A stretch of DNA of 64,000 nt. It comes from Plantactinospora sp039889035 (GTDB lineage Bacteria; Actinomycetota; Actinomycetes; Mycobacteriales; Micromonosporaceae). The DNA lies in contig JBDQQY010000004.1 in the NCBI GenBank assembly GCA_039889035.1, forward strand, positions 62,001 through 126,000, given 5' to 3'. The translations under genes and the position numbers were made by a program. Position 1 is the stretch's first letter. Each line of letters begins with the position of its first letter. Below, in pieces: positions 42,665-50,904 of the stretch. The notes below the pieces were generated by a model. The model was not told where the DNA came from, did no database searches, and worked only from the letters and a program-made list of their open reading frames with translations.

Positions 42665-43780
42665 TTATCGGGCCCGCGTGACGACGATTTCCGGGTGGGT
42701 GCCGGAGAGGCTGATCGGGTGCCGTTCCCGCACGGCCAGCCCGGCCGCTTCCGCGTCGAGTAGCTGGCCGTCCACATCGGAGATCAGCAGCACCGCGCGG
42801 CCGGCCGGGCGGAGCACCCGGCGCAGCTCCGTCCAGAACCGCCGCTGCCGCCGGGCCAGGATCCCGGCGAACGGCACCTGCCGGTCCCACGGCGGGTTGG
42901 TGACCACCAGGTCGACCACACCGTCCGGCAGCGGAATTCGGCCGGCGTCCGCCACCATCCAGCCGATCGGCGCGTCCCCGCCGTTGCCGGCGGCGATCGC
43001 GACCACGGCCCGGTCGATGTCGCCGCCCACGATGGACAGATCGCGACCGGAGAGGGCGGCCTCGACCGGTACTGTCCCAGCCCCGCAGCAGGGGTCGAGG
43101 AGCAGGTCGCCGTCGCGCGGCCCGGCGAGCCGGACGAGCGTGGCGGCGACCGGCGGGTGCAGGCTGCCCGGCCGGGACACCCGACGGTACGCGCGGCGGT
43201 GCAGCGGCCGGTCGGCGATCCGCAGTGCCACCAGGGCCCGGTCGTCGACGAGGGTGACCCGCCAGGACAGTCCAGCCGGCGGTGGCGCGACCCCACCCCG
43301 CCGGCTGTGGTACGGCAACCCGAGCGCGGCGGCGATCGGCTCGCCGACCGCGTCCTCGAGGTCGAACCGGGTGAAGTTGCGCCGCCCGAGGAACGACGCC
43401 GAGACGTCGATACCGGACAACCGAGCCGACGCCTCCCTCCCGGACAACGGCGCCGACCCGTCCATCCCGGGCGTCCGGCGGTCGGCACGGCAGCGGCGCC
43501 ATCCGGCAAGCAACTCCCGCAGCGGCAGCGCCGTCGCGGCCTTGCCCAACATCCGCAGGTCGGCGCGGCTCCGGCCGATCCCGTACACCACCGCGCCGAC
43601 CAGGAACACGTCGTCGGCGCAGCGTAGTTCCAGTACCTCGGGACCGGGATCGAGGCGGTCGAACCACACCTCACGGTGCCCGACCGCACTGACCCGGCCC
43701 ACTCCCAGTGTTGTTATCTCGTCGGCCACCACCGGCTCGATGCCCCGCACCGTCCGCGCCACCAGGCGCGCGGCCGTCAC
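42665..43780 (-). CDS. THUMP/Trm14-like RNA methyltransferase
   Basis: About 371 residues from the GTG at 43780 (VTAARLVARTVRGIEPVVAD). The N-terminal part has the pattern of a THUMP-type RNA-binding region (FLGRRNFTRFDLEDAVGEPI, WRVTLVDDRALVALRIADRP). The class I SAM domain has LLLDPCCGAGTVPVEAAL (motif I) and LVVTNPPWDRQVPF (motif IV NPPW), typical of N2-guanine or N6-adenine methyltransferases acting on tRNA or rRNA. An in-frame start further upstream (43921) would add an unrelated Arg-rich stretch and is rejected. The exact RNA target is not predictable. Confidence 0.82.
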   Translation of the reverse strand: MTAARLVARTVRGIEPVVADEITTLGVGRVSAVGHREVWFDRLDPGPEVLELRCADDVFLVGAVVYGIGRSRADLRMLGKAATALPLRELLAGWRRCRADRRTPGMDGSAPLSGREASARLSGIDVSASFLGRRNFTRFDLEDAVGEPIAAALGLPYHSRRGGVAPPPAGLSWRVTLVDDRALVALRIADRPLHRRAYRRVSRPGSLHPPVAATLVRLAGPRDGDLLLDPCCGAGTVPVEAALSGRDLSIVGGDIDRAVVAIAAGNGGDAPIGWMVADAGRIPLPDGVVDLVVTNPPWDRQVPFAGILARRQRRFWTELRRVLRPAGRAVLLISDVDGQLLDAEAAGLAVRERHPISLSGTHPEIVVTRAR

Positions 43781-43840
43781 GACGTGACGACGGTGCCAGG
43801 ACGCGGTGTGGCCCCGGCGCGGGTACGCGCCGGCAACCGA

Positions 43841-43856
43841 AAGATCATCTGATCTT
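43841..43856. promoter_or_regulatory. AAGATCA-TC-TGATCTT palindrome
   Basis: A 16-base interrupted perfect palindrome 61 bases upstream of the methyltransferase GTG in low-information DNA. It may be an operator. Confidence 0.4.
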
Positions 43857-44036
43857 CTCCCACGTCGCGACTCGGGGCGACGCGTCGCCACCCTGCATCG
43901 CTGGCGAGGGGTTATCCGCAACCCGCCAGCGGTCGCGTCAGACGAGGAAGAAGAAATTCATGGGGCGGAGCTTAGCAACCCGCCGGCCGGCGCGCGGCCG
44001 GGTTTTCGCGGTACGGGTGAACCTCGCCGCCCGCCC

Positions 44037-44558
44037 TCACGACGGCGCCGGGTCACTCCGGAGCCGGCTGTAGAGCCAGCCGTCCCGCCACCGGCCGGCC
44101 CGGAACTCGACCGACCGCAGCACGCCCTCGCGGCGGAAACCCGCCTTCTCCAGCGCCCGCTGCTCGGCCGTGTTCTCCGGGTGGGTGCCGGCCTGGATGC
44201 GTTCGGCCGGGGTGTGCGTGAACAGGTAGTCGCAGAGCAGCGCCTGGGCGCGCCAGCCGATGCCCTGACCGCGCCACTCGGGCAGCAGCGCGATGCCGAT
44301 CTCCCAGAACTTCGCCACGCCGAACCCGGTGGCATGCCACCCGACGAACCCGACGACGGCCTGCTCCGGCCCGGCCTCGACGATCAGTCGGCTGTTCTCG
44401 GCCCCGAGGTAGCCGTCGGTGGCGAACCGCCGGGCCGGCTCCTGGGCGTCCCGGAAGCCGGCCCAGTCCAACCCGATCAGGCCCGGCTCGGTCAGGAACC
44501 GCCGGAACATCGTGAGGTCGTCCTCGCGCACCGGGCGCAGCCGTACCGATGGTTCCAT
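44037..44558 (-). CDS. GNAT acetyltransferase (RimJ/RimL type)
   Basis: 173 residues from the ATG at 44558; a GTG one codon earlier is possible, and GGAAAGGCGG lies upstream. The RimJ/RimL-like order is VRLRPVREDDLTMFRRFL, VVGFVGWHA, FWEIGIALLPEWRGQGIGWRAQALLCDYLF (acetyl-CoA site) and PENTAEQRALEKAGFRREGVLR. Family members acetylate ribosomal-protein N-termini, small amines or drugs. It lies downstream of the SDR gene on the same strand with a 30-base gap, so they may be co-transcribed. Confidence 0.88.
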   Translation of the reverse strand: MEPSVRLRPVREDDLTMFRRFLTEPGLIGLDWAGFRDAQEPARRFATDGYLGAENSRLIVEAGPEQAVVGFVGWHATGFGVAKFWEIGIALLPEWRGQGIGWRAQALLCDYLFTHTPAERIQAGTHPENTAEQRALEKAGFRREGVLRSVEFRAGRWRDGWLYSRLRSDPAPS

Positions 44559-44588
44559 CACGTCCGCCTTTCCCTGCTCCTCCGTCGG

Positions 44589-45548
44589 TTAGCCGGCTGG
44601 ACGGGGATCCGGGTAGGTCACGCCGCTGAGTCGCTCCGACACCTCCCAGAGCCGGGCTGCGGCCGTCTCGTCCAGGGCCAGGGCGGGGACCTTGGCCGGG
44701 GCCGGTCCACCGTTGAGTTCGCCGAACCCATCCGGGCCGTAGTATCCGGCACCCTCGGCCGCCGCGCTGGTCGCGGCGTAGACGGCGGGCAGGGCGCCGC
44801 CCGGGATCTCCTGCCACACCCACGGTACGAGGTAGAGCAGCCGGTTCCGGATCCCGTTGAGCCGCAGCGAACGCCCGCCATGGGTCGGCCCGGTCACCTG
44901 GAGGTTGGTGATCGTCGCGCCCGGATGGGCGGCGTTGCTGAGGATCCCCCACCCGCCGGCCGTGCTGCGCCGGTGGAGTTCGCGGGCAAAGGCCAGCATC
45001 GCGAGCTTGGAGAGCCCGTACGCGCGCACCGGCTGGTAGCGGCGCTCACCCTGGAGGTTGTCGAAGTCGAACCGCCCGACGCGGCTCAGCATGCTGCTGA
45101 TCGACACCACCCGGGCGGCACCGGCGGCGCGCAGCAGCGGAAGCAGGTGACCGGTCAGCGCGAAGTGCCCGAGATAGTTGGTGGCGAACTGGAGTTCGTA
45201 CCCGTCCCCGGTGAGCGCCCGGCGGCGCGGCGCCATGATTCCGGCGTTGTTGACCAGGATGTCGACCGGCCGACCCCGCTCGGTCAGGGCCGTGCCGGAC
45301 GCGGCGACGCTGGCCAGCGACGTCAGGTCCAGGTGCTGGAGGCTGAGCTTCGCACCGGGCACCTCGTCGCGGATCTCGGCGATGGCCCGGTTGCCCTTGG
45401 CCTCGTCGCGTACCGCGAGGATCACCTCGGCGCCGGCCCGGGCGAGCCGGTGGCTGACGCCGAACCCGATCCCGCTGTTGGCCCCGGTGACCACCGCGAG
45501 CTTGCCGGTCAGATCCGGTACGTCGATGTCGGGCGCACGGTGCGGCAT
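44589..45548 (-). CDS. Short-chain dehydrogenase/reductase
   Basis: 319 residues. NAD(P)-binding TGANSGIG near residue 21, NNAG, catalytic Ser in SISSM and the YGLSK tetrad (Tyr, Lys). HPGATITNLQ follows, typical of the retinol-dehydrogenase-like SDR group that acts on lipophilic alcohols or ketones. The AVRDEAKGNRA stretch after the second strand, with a basic residue there, favours NADP. The substrate is unknown. Likely one transcript with the GNAT gene. Confidence 0.9.
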   Translation of the reverse strand: MPHRAPDIDVPDLTGKLAVVTGANSGIGFGVSHRLARAGAEVILAVRDEAKGNRAIAEIRDEVPGAKLSLQHLDLTSLASVAASGTALTERGRPVDILVNNAGIMAPRRRALTGDGYELQFATNYLGHFALTGHLLPLLRAAGAARVVSISSMLSRVGRFDFDNLQGERRYQPVRAYGLSKLAMLAFARELHRRSTAGGWGILSNAAHPGATITNLQVTGPTHGGRSLRLNGIRNRLLYLVPWVWQEIPGGALPAVYAATSAAAEGAGYYGPDGFGELNGGPAPAKVPALALDETAAARLWEVSERLSGVTYPDPRPAG

Positions 45549-45596
45549 CGGTCCAGTATCGACGCCGACGCGCCCGTCGTGGGGACGGCGCGACGC

Positions 45597-45788
45597 TCAG
45601 CGTTGCCTGGGCAACTGGGCGAGGAAGCACCGCCACGCCATGGGCGGGAACGCCAGCGTGCCGCCGTCCCGGTCCTTGGTGTCCCGCACCAGCACCTGGC
45701 CGGGCACGTTGGCGGCTACTTCGACGCATGAGCCTTCCGCTCCGCTTCGGGTGCTCTTCCGCCAGTTCGGCGCGGGCGGCTCAGTCAT
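45597..45788 (-). CDS. DUF397 protein
   Basis: 63 residues, the full length of the family: NWRKSTRSGAEGSCVEVA, VLVRDTKDRDGGTLAFPPMAW and FLAQL. DUF397 proteins pair with XRE-DUF5753 regulators in actinomycetes and probably bind them. Members such as BldB-region and Scr proteins affect development and toxin-antitoxin-like control. The ATG overlaps the regulator's stop by eight bases. Confidence 0.92.
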   Translation of the reverse strand: MTEPPAPNWRKSTRSGAEGSCVEVAANVPGQVLVRDTKDRDGGTLAFPPMAWRCFLAQLPRQR

Positions 45789-46659
45789 CGACAGCCTCCT
45801 TGATGATGGCGGCTAGCAGATCCTCGGACTCCTCCTGGCTTAGCGCCAGCTCGCTGAGTCGCCCCCAGACCTGATCATAAACCGCGACCTCGGTTGGCTT
45901 GTCCAGATAGAGCGCACCGGTCAGATTTTCGCTGTAGATCGTGGTCGGCTCCGGTGGTCGGGTACCGGAAGCCGGAAACTCAATGATGTAGAAGGCGTTC
46001 GTCATCGACGCCCAATGCGGACCAGCGGCGGCCGGCAGCACCCGGACGGTGACCGAGGGCAGGCGGTTGCTGTTCGCCAGGTGGGCGAGTTGGGCCAGCC
46101 AGGCGTCGTGATCGGCAATTGGCCGGCGCAGCACCGCCTCGTCCACGATCACTTCGAGATCGGGAGCCTTCGGTTGGCGCCGGGTCAGAATCCGCTGGCG
46201 TTCCAGCCGCAGTGCCACCTTCGTGGCGACCTCCTGATCGGTGACGTCGGGCTTGGTGCGGATCACCTCGGCGGCGTAGTCCGGAGTTTGTAGCAGGCCG
46301 GGAATCAGCGAGGACTCGAACTGGCGGATCCGCGAGGCGGTCGCCTCCATGCCGACGTACAACTGGAACCAGGAGGGGATAACCTCGCCGTAGGCGTGCC
46401 ACCAGCCCTTGGCCTTGGACTCCTTGGCGAGGCTGAGCAGCACGCTGGTCATCTTCGGGGTGACGCCGTAGAGCCGGCACATCGCCTCGACGTCGTGCGT
46501 GCGTACCGTGGTCTCGCCGCGTTCGATCCGGTACATCCGGGCCCGGGACCATTCCAGGATCTTGGCCGCCGGTTCGAGATTGATCCCGGCCTCCTCCCGG
46601 GCGATCTTCAAATGACGGCCGAGTTGACGTTGCGGTACGGATGACGCACGGTCCCCCAC
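45781..46659 (-). CDS. XRE helix-turn-helix regulator with DUF5753
   Basis: 292 residues from the GTG at 46659, with GGGAG upstream. HTH: LGRHLKIAREEAGINLEPAA, SRARMYRIERGETTVRTHDV. The DUF5753 domain follows: WFQLYVGMEATASRIRQFES, LIPGLLQTPDYAAEVIRTK, LERQRIL and LPAAAGPHWASMTNAFYIIEF. A long open frame extends upstream across the divergent methyltransferase but is not coding. With DUF397 it forms the usual actinomycete two-gene module. It faces a methyltransferase fusion gene whose N-terminal domain belongs to the same module. Confidence 0.92.
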   Translation of the reverse strand: MGDRASSVPQRQLGRHLKIAREEAGINLEPAAKILEWSRARMYRIERGETTVRTHDVEAMCRLYGVTPKMTSVLLSLAKESKAKGWWHAYGEVIPSWFQLYVGMEATASRIRQFESSLIPGLLQTPDYAAEVIRTKPDVTDQEVATKVALRLERQRILTRRQPKAPDLEVIVDEAVLRRPIADHDAWLAQLAHLANSNRLPSVTVRVLPAAAGPHWASMTNAFYIIEFPASGTRPPEPTTIYSENLTGALYLDKPTEVAVYDQVWGRLSELALSQEESEDLLAAIIKEAVDD

Positions 46660-46856
46660 GATCCGCTCCCATTCTCCGCTGGACAGTTTCGAACGGCTGG
46701 AACGAGACAGCGATATCGAGTAACGCGACCCGATGTCAATATTTCTCGGCAAATCTCGCACCATATTGCTGACCGGCATGGATTTCGATGTCCACACTCT
46801 CCGGCAGGCGGTCGCGCTCGGCCGATGCAGGGGTGTAGGTCCCGGGCGTGGCCTGC

Positions 46857-46890
46857 GGGGGTCGCCGGTCGGCGGAGACCGGCGACCCCC
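46857..46890 (+). promoter_or_regulatory. 14-bp perfect hairpin in the leader of the methyltransferase fusion
   Basis: GGGGGTCGCCGGTC (46857-46870) pairs exactly with 46877-46890 over the loop GGCGGA, ending 21 bases before the ATG and just ahead of the ribosome site. It could be an attenuator, an RNA switch, or the terminator of a short upstream transcript. Confidence 0.6.
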
Positions 46891-46911
46891 TTCCAGGACC
46901 GGGAGGTAACG

Positions 46912-47757
46912 ATGCCGTCCGCCGTACGCCCGCACCTGCCGCAGCGGCCGATCTGGCTCTGCCGGGCCTGTGTCCGGCCGTGGCCCTGCCCGGTGGCCCG
47001 CGCCACCCTGGCGGTCGAGTACGCCGCCGATCCGGTCGCCCTGCACGTCTACCTCGCGACGATGCTCCAGGACGCGATCGACGACCTCTACCGGCTCGAT
47101 CCGCAGCCCGGCCCCGACCCGGCCGCCATGTACGCCCGGTTCCTCGCCTGGGCCGGGCCCCGGCTGCGGCTGGCGGCGACGTACAGTCCGTTGATGGTGC
47201 GGACGGCGGCGGTGCCGGAGCGGCTGCGGTGGGCGGTCGACCTGCTGAGGGTGGCACCGGACGATCGGCTGTTGGAGATCGGCTGCGGCAACGGGGTCGC
47301 GGTGTCGCTGGTCTGCGACCGGCTGGTCGACGGGCGGATCACCGCGATCGACCGCTCGGCGGCGGCGGTCCGGCAGGCGGAGCGGCGCAACCTCGACCAC
47401 ATCTCGGCGGGGCGTGCGGTCGTCCGGCTCGGCGCGCTGGCGGAGCACGGCGTGCTGGGGCAGCCCGAGCTGGACGGTGAGCGGTTCGACAAGATCTTCG
47501 CCGTCAACGTCAACCTGTTCTGGACCCGGTCCCCGGCCGCCGAACTCACCCTGCTCAAGCGGCTGCTGCGCCCGGCCGGTGGGCTCTATCTGTGTTACGA
47601 GCCGCCGGAGGCGACCCGGGTGGCGGAGCTGGTCAAGCGGCTGCCGGTGACGCTGGCGGAGCACGGGTTCGCCGCCACCGCGGTCACCTCGGCGACCACG
47701 CGTTCCACGTCCCTGCTCTGTGTCTCCGGGCGCCTGGCGGGACCGGATCGGCGGTAG
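46912..47757 (+). CDS. Cys-motif domain fused to a class I SAM methyltransferase
   Basis: 281 residues; ATG preceded by GGGAGG. Residues 1 to about 85 resemble the small actinomycete proteins often found beside XRE/DUF397 modules. They have RPIWLCRACVRPWPCPVARA, a W-x-C-x-x-C-x-x-P-W-P-C zinc-ribbon-like motif, then VALHVYLATMLQDAIDDLYR and MYARFLAWA. From about residue 100 a SAM methyltransferase starts (VRTAAVPERLRWAVDLLRV, DRLLEIGCGNGVAVSLVC, ITAIDRSAAAVRQAERRN, DKIFAVNVNLFW, PAGGLYLCYEPPE). These halves are normally separate proteins. The frame is continuous with no sign of a shift. The methyl acceptor is unknown. Confidence 0.83.
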   Translation: MPSAVRPHLPQRPIWLCRACVRPWPCPVARATLAVEYAADPVALHVYLATMLQDAIDDLYRLDPQPGPDPAAMYARFLAWAGPRLRLAATYSPLMVRTAAVPERLRWAVDLLRVAPDDRLLEIGCGNGVAVSLVCDRLVDGRITAIDRSAAAVRQAERRNLDHISAGRAVVRLGALAEHGVLGQPELDGERFDKIFAVNVNLFWTRSPAAELTLLKRLLRPAGGLYLCYEPPEATRVAELVKRLPVTLAEHGFAATAVTSATTRSTSLLCVSGRLAGPDRR

Positions 47758-47775
47758 GCCACCGGGCGGCCGGGG

Positions 47776-48252
47776 TCAGCCCGCGAGGCCGGCGACACAT
47801 CCCGGTGGCGGCTCGGGGTCCTGGGCGACGGCGTTGACCAGCAGCGCGCTGCACTGCGCGACCGTACGCAGCTCGTCGTCGGTGAGCCGGTCGAGGATCC
47901 GACGCATCTTCTCCGTGCCGGCCGTCGCGAACCGGTCGACCAGGTCGCGCCCGGGCCCGCTCAGCTCGATCCGGCGTACCCGGCGGTCGTGCGGGTCCTC
48001 GCGGCGGGTGACCAGGCCCTGCGCGACCAGCCGGTCCACCATCCCGGTCATGGTGGCCAGGCTCACACCCATCGCCGTACTGAGTTCCTGGCCGGCGATG
48101 CTGCCGTGGGCGGAAAGTAGCAGAAGCGTCTTGAGCTGCGGCAACGTCAGGTGGAGCGTGAACAGCGGGTTCGCCGGGTCGTTGGCGAAATGGTGCTGCA
48201 TCTCTCGTTGCGTCTCCATGATCTGGGCGATGAGATCGTCACGGCCACTCAT
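47776..48252 (-). CDS. MarR-family regulator
   Basis: 158 residues from the ATG at 48252 (GGAGG six bases upstream). The winged helix is LPQLKTLLLLSAHGSIAGQEL, MGVSLATMTGMVDRLVAQGL and REDPHDRRVRRIELS. It is divergent from a DHA2 efflux pump gene, so it most likely represses that gene and is released by pump substrates. An inverted repeat lies in the pump promoter. Confidence 0.92.
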   Translation of the reverse strand: MSGRDDLIAQIMETQREMQHHFANDPANPLFTLHLTLPQLKTLLLLSAHGSIAGQELSTAMGVSLATMTGMVDRLVAQGLVTRREDPHDRRVRRIELSGPGRDLVDRFATAGTEKMRRILDRLTDDELRTVAQCSALLVNAVAQDPEPPPGCVAGLAG

Positions 48253-48376
48253 CGGTTCCTCCAGCACACGGGACGGCGGCAGCGGTCGGCCGCGACGCGG
48301 CGGCCACGCCGCCGCGCGGTCAGCGGAGGCTATCAGGCGGGCGCCAGCCCCCAGAATACTTCGCTACACACGAACT

Positions 48377-48400
48377 GTTAGTGTCGGCCTAACTTAATCT
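48377..48400 (+). promoter_or_regulatory. Efflux-gene promoter with MarR-type operator
   Basis: GTTAG-N7-CTAAC (48377-48381, 48389-48393) is followed directly by TAATCT (48395-48400), a good -10. The repeat sits between -35 and -10, where a bound MarR dimer would block polymerase. Confidence 0.5.
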
Positions 48401-48422
48401 ACGGGGAAAAGGAGCGAGCCGC

Positions 48423-49958
48423 ATGTCCGTGGCCGTCCAACCTGACGCCGAGAGCGACAAGCTCGATCCCGGCGTCCTCAGAGTGGCCGGTGTGGTGGTG
48501 CTCGGCGCCATCATGTCCATCCTCGACGTCACCGTCGTCAGCGTCGCGCTGCCGACCTTCCAGAGCGAGTTCGACGCCAGCTACGCCACCGTCGCCTGGA
48601 CGATGACGGCGTACACCCTGGCTCTGGCCACGGTGATCCCGATCACCGGGTGGGCCGCCGACCGGTTCGGCACCAAGCGCCTCTATCTGCTGTCCCTGGT
48701 GCTGTTCCTCGGTGGTTCGGCGCTGTGCAGCGTGGCCTGGGACATCGGCCCCCTGATCTTCTTCCGGGCGCTCCAGGGGCTCGGCGGCGGCATGCTGATG
48801 CCGCTCGGCATGACGATCATGACCCGCGCCGCCGGTCCGCACCGGGTCGGCCGGGTGATGGCGGTGCTCGGCGTACCCATGCTGCTCGGCCCGATCGGCG
48901 GCCCGATCCTCGGCGGTTGGCTGATCGAGGCGGCCTCCTGGCACTGGATCTTCCTGATCAACGTGCCGGTCGGCATCGTCGCCTTCGTCCTGGCGCTGCG
49001 GATCCTGCCCAAGGACGAGCCGCACCCCTCCGAGTCGTTCGACTTCGTCGGCATGCTGCTGCTCTCGCCGGGTCTCGCGCTCTTCCTCTACGGCGTCTCC
49101 TCGATCCCGGAGGCCGGCACCGTGGCCGCCGCCAAGGTGCTGTTCCCGGCGATCGTCGGCCTGGTGCTGATCCTCGCGTTCGTGTTCCACGCGCTGCGCA
49201 AGGACCACCCGCTGATCGACCTGAAGCTGTTTAAGAACCGCAACCTCACCATCTCGGTCGTCACGATGACGCTGTTCACCGTGGCGTTCATGGGCGCGAT
49301 GCTGCTGCTGCCCAGCTACTTCCTCCAGGTACGCGGCGAGGGCACCCTCGACGCCGGCCTGCTGCTGGCCCCGCAGGGCCTCGGCGCGATGCTCACCATG
49401 CCGATCGCCGGCCGGCTGACCGACCGGATCGGCCCCGGCAAGCTGGTGCTCGGCGGGATCGTGCTGATCGCCCTGGGGCTCTCCCCGTTCACCCAGATCA
49501 CCGCCGACAGCTCGTACGGGCTGCTCCTCGGGGGCCTGTTCGTGATGGGCATGGGGATGGGCATGACCATGATGCCGATGATGTCGGCGGCGATGGCCAG
49601 CCTCACCCACCAGCAGGTCGCCCGGGGCTCCACGATGATGAACATCGTCCAGCAGACCGCCGGCTCGATCGGCACCGCCGTGATGTCCGTGATCCTCACC
49701 AACCAGGTGCTGGAGAGCCAGGCGGCCACCGCGTACAGCGCGGTCACCCGGGGGCAGGTGCCGCGCGAGCAGGTGCCGCCGGAGGTACTCGTGCAGGGGC
49801 AGGCGTCGCTGGCCGACGCCTTCGGTCATACCTACGTCATCGCGCTGGTGCTGATCGTCCTCTGCGTCGTCCCGGCGCTGCTGCTGCCGCGCAGGCGGAT
49901 CGAGCCCGCCGCGCCGGAGCAGGCCGCCGAGATGCCGGTCCCGGTCGCCATGCACTGA
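48423..49958 (+). CDS. DHA2-family MFS drug efflux transporter
   Basis: 511 residues with 14 predicted membrane helices, as in EmrB/QacA. Motif C-like LGPIGGPILGGWLIE and motif A GWAADRFGTKRLYL are present, with the acidic ILDVTVVSVALP in helix 1. A Met-rich segment, VMGMGMGMTMMPMMSAAMA, forms helix 11 or so. It is a proton-driven exporter of hydrophobic or cationic compounds. AAAAGGAG stands before the ATG. It is divergent from the MarR gene and has its own terminator. Confidence 0.93.
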   Translation: MSVAVQPDAESDKLDPGVLRVAGVVVLGAIMSILDVTVVSVALPTFQSEFDASYATVAWTMTAYTLALATVIPITGWAADRFGTKRLYLLSLVLFLGGSALCSVAWDIGPLIFFRALQGLGGGMLMPLGMTIMTRAAGPHRVGRVMAVLGVPMLLGPIGGPILGGWLIEAASWHWIFLINVPVGIVAFVLALRILPKDEPHPSESFDFVGMLLLSPGLALFLYGVSSIPEAGTVAAAKVLFPAIVGLVLILAFVFHALRKDHPLIDLKLFKNRNLTISVVTMTLFTVAFMGAMLLLPSYFLQVRGEGTLDAGLLLAPQGLGAMLTMPIAGRLTDRIGPGKLVLGGIVLIALGLSPFTQITADSSYGLLLGGLFVMGMGMGMTMMPMMSAAMASLTHQQVARGSTMMNIVQQTAGSIGTAVMSVILTNQVLESQAATAYSAVTRGQVPREQVPPEVLVQGQASLADAFGHTYVIALVLIVLCVVPALLLPRRRIEPAAPEQAAEMPVPVAMH

Positions 49959-49959
49959 G

Positions 49960-49985
49960 CCGGTGCCCGCAGTTCGGGGCACCGG
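49960..49985 (+). terminator. 9-bp hairpin after the MFS gene
   Basis: CCGGTGCCC (49960-49968) and its exact complement (49977-49985), with an 8-base loop, directly after the stop. Confidence 0.65.
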
Positions 49986-50000
49986 AGCACGACCCGATAT

Positions 50001-50043
50001 CCGTCGCCGCCCGTCCGCCGCCCCGGCGGGAGGGCGGCGACGG
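50001..50043 (-). terminator. 12-bp hairpin with internal stem
   Basis: CCGTCGCCGCCC (50001-50012) pairs exactly with 50032-50043. The 19-base loop holds a second stem (CCGCC/GGCGG). It lies nine bases past the stop of the minus-strand hypothetical gene. Confidence 0.65.
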
Positions 50044-50051
50044 TTGGCGTC

Positions 50052-50483
50052 TCAGCCGGTGCGGAACAGGTCGGCCCGGGACTGCTCGCGCGGCTCACGC
50101 TCGTCCCGCGACCACCACCAGGCATAGCTGATCGCCCCGGGGCGCGGCGTGCCCAGTACGATCCGGGCCACCAGCGGCCCCTCGTACGCGGTGAAGTGCC
50201 CGGGGGAGTGTTGGGTGAAGCAGACCATGCCGGGCAGTTCGAGGCTGGCGACGTGCAGTTCGAGTCGTCCGCCGGCGCCGAGGACCAGCACGCTGTGCTC
50301 GACGTGTCGCAGGCCGTCGCTGTCGGTGGTCGCCTCGTAGTCGAGAATGGCGGCACGTCCGTCGAGGGCGGCGCTCACCACCATCCGCGCCACGAACGGT
50401 CCGCTCTCCGGGCCGTCGCCCCGGCCCCGGTACACCCCGGTGGCGGCGGTGAGGCGGCGCAGTACGTCGGTCTCGGTGGGCAC
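50052..50483 (-). CDS. Hypothetical beta-rich protein
   Basis: 143 residues from the GTG at 50483 (VPTETDVLRRLTAATGVYRG). It alternates beta-strand-like segments (FVARMVVSAALDGRAAILDYEAT, HSVLVLGAGGRLELHVASLE, YEGPLVARIVLGTPRPGAISYAWWWSRD), resembling lipocalin-like small-ligand folds such as DUF1579. I do not recognise the family with certainty. It has no signal peptide. It is divergent from padR and may share its operator. Confidence 0.65.
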   Translation of the reverse strand: MPTETDVLRRLTAATGVYRGRGDGPESGPFVARMVVSAALDGRAAILDYEATTDSDGLRHVEHSVLVLGAGGRLELHVASLELPGMVCFTQHSPGHFTAYEGPLVARIVLGTPRPGAISYAWWWSRDEREPREQSRADLFRTG

Positions 50484-50534
50484 GGCGACACCGTAGCGCC
50501 CGTGCGCCACGCCGCCCGAAACGCTACTGCCGCG

Positions 50535-50571
50535 TTGACGGTACTGTGCATTGAACAGTAGTATCGCCGAC
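50535..50571 (+). promoter_or_regulatory. padR promoter with operator, apparently leaderless
   Basis: -35 TTGACG (50535-50540), 18-base spacer, -10 TAGTAT (50559-50564). A start about seven bases later falls on the GTG at 50572, which has no ribosome site. The inverted repeat TACTGT-N7-ACAGTA (50542-50547, 50555-50560) fills the spacer and is the likely PadR operator. Confidence 0.65.
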
Positions 50572-50904
50572 GTGGACACGACCCAGTTGCTCAAAGGCGT
50601 GCTGGATCTCGCGGTCCTGGCCGTGCTGAAGGACGAGGACGGCTACGGCTACGACATCATGCGCCGGCTCCGCGCCGCCGGCCTCGAAGAGATCGGCGAC
50701 GCCTCCGTCTACGGCACGCTGCGCCGGCTCTTCCAGGCCGGTCTGCTCACGACCTATGTGGTGCCCAGCGAGTCGGGCCCCCATCGGAAGTACTACGCGC
50801 TCAACCCGGCGGGGCGGGACCAGCTCCTCCGGTCCGGCAAGGTCTGGCGTTCCTTCGCCACCACCATGGACAGGCTGCTCGACGACAAGGGGATGGCGGC
50901 ATGA
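50572..50904 (+). CDS. PadR-family transcriptional regulator
   Basis: 110 residues from the GTG at 50572. The PadR winged helix is QLLKGVLDLAVLAVLKDEDG, YGYDIMRRLRAAGL, DASVYGTLRRLFQAGLL and RKYYALNPAGRDQL. A TTG seven codons earlier lies within the -10 region and is rejected. The stop overlaps the next gene's ATG (ATGA). PadR-HAAS pairs are common, with PadR repressing its own operon until an unknown signal arrives. Confidence 0.92.
   Translation: MDTTQLLKGVLDLAVLAVLKDEDGYGYDIMRRLRAAGLEEIGDASVYGTLRRLFQAGLLTTYVVPSESGPHRKYYALNPAGRDQLLRSGKVWRSFATTMDRLLDDKGMAA

Noticed and set aside
43806..45731. Long plus-strand frame opposite GNAT and SDR genes
   Set aside because: No recognisable motif; the minus-strand genes have full catalytic signatures.
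49550..49620. Met-rich stretch in the MFS protein as a metal-binding domain
   Set aside because: It lies inside a predicted membrane helix of a drug-efflux family member; Met content there can be explained by helix packing.
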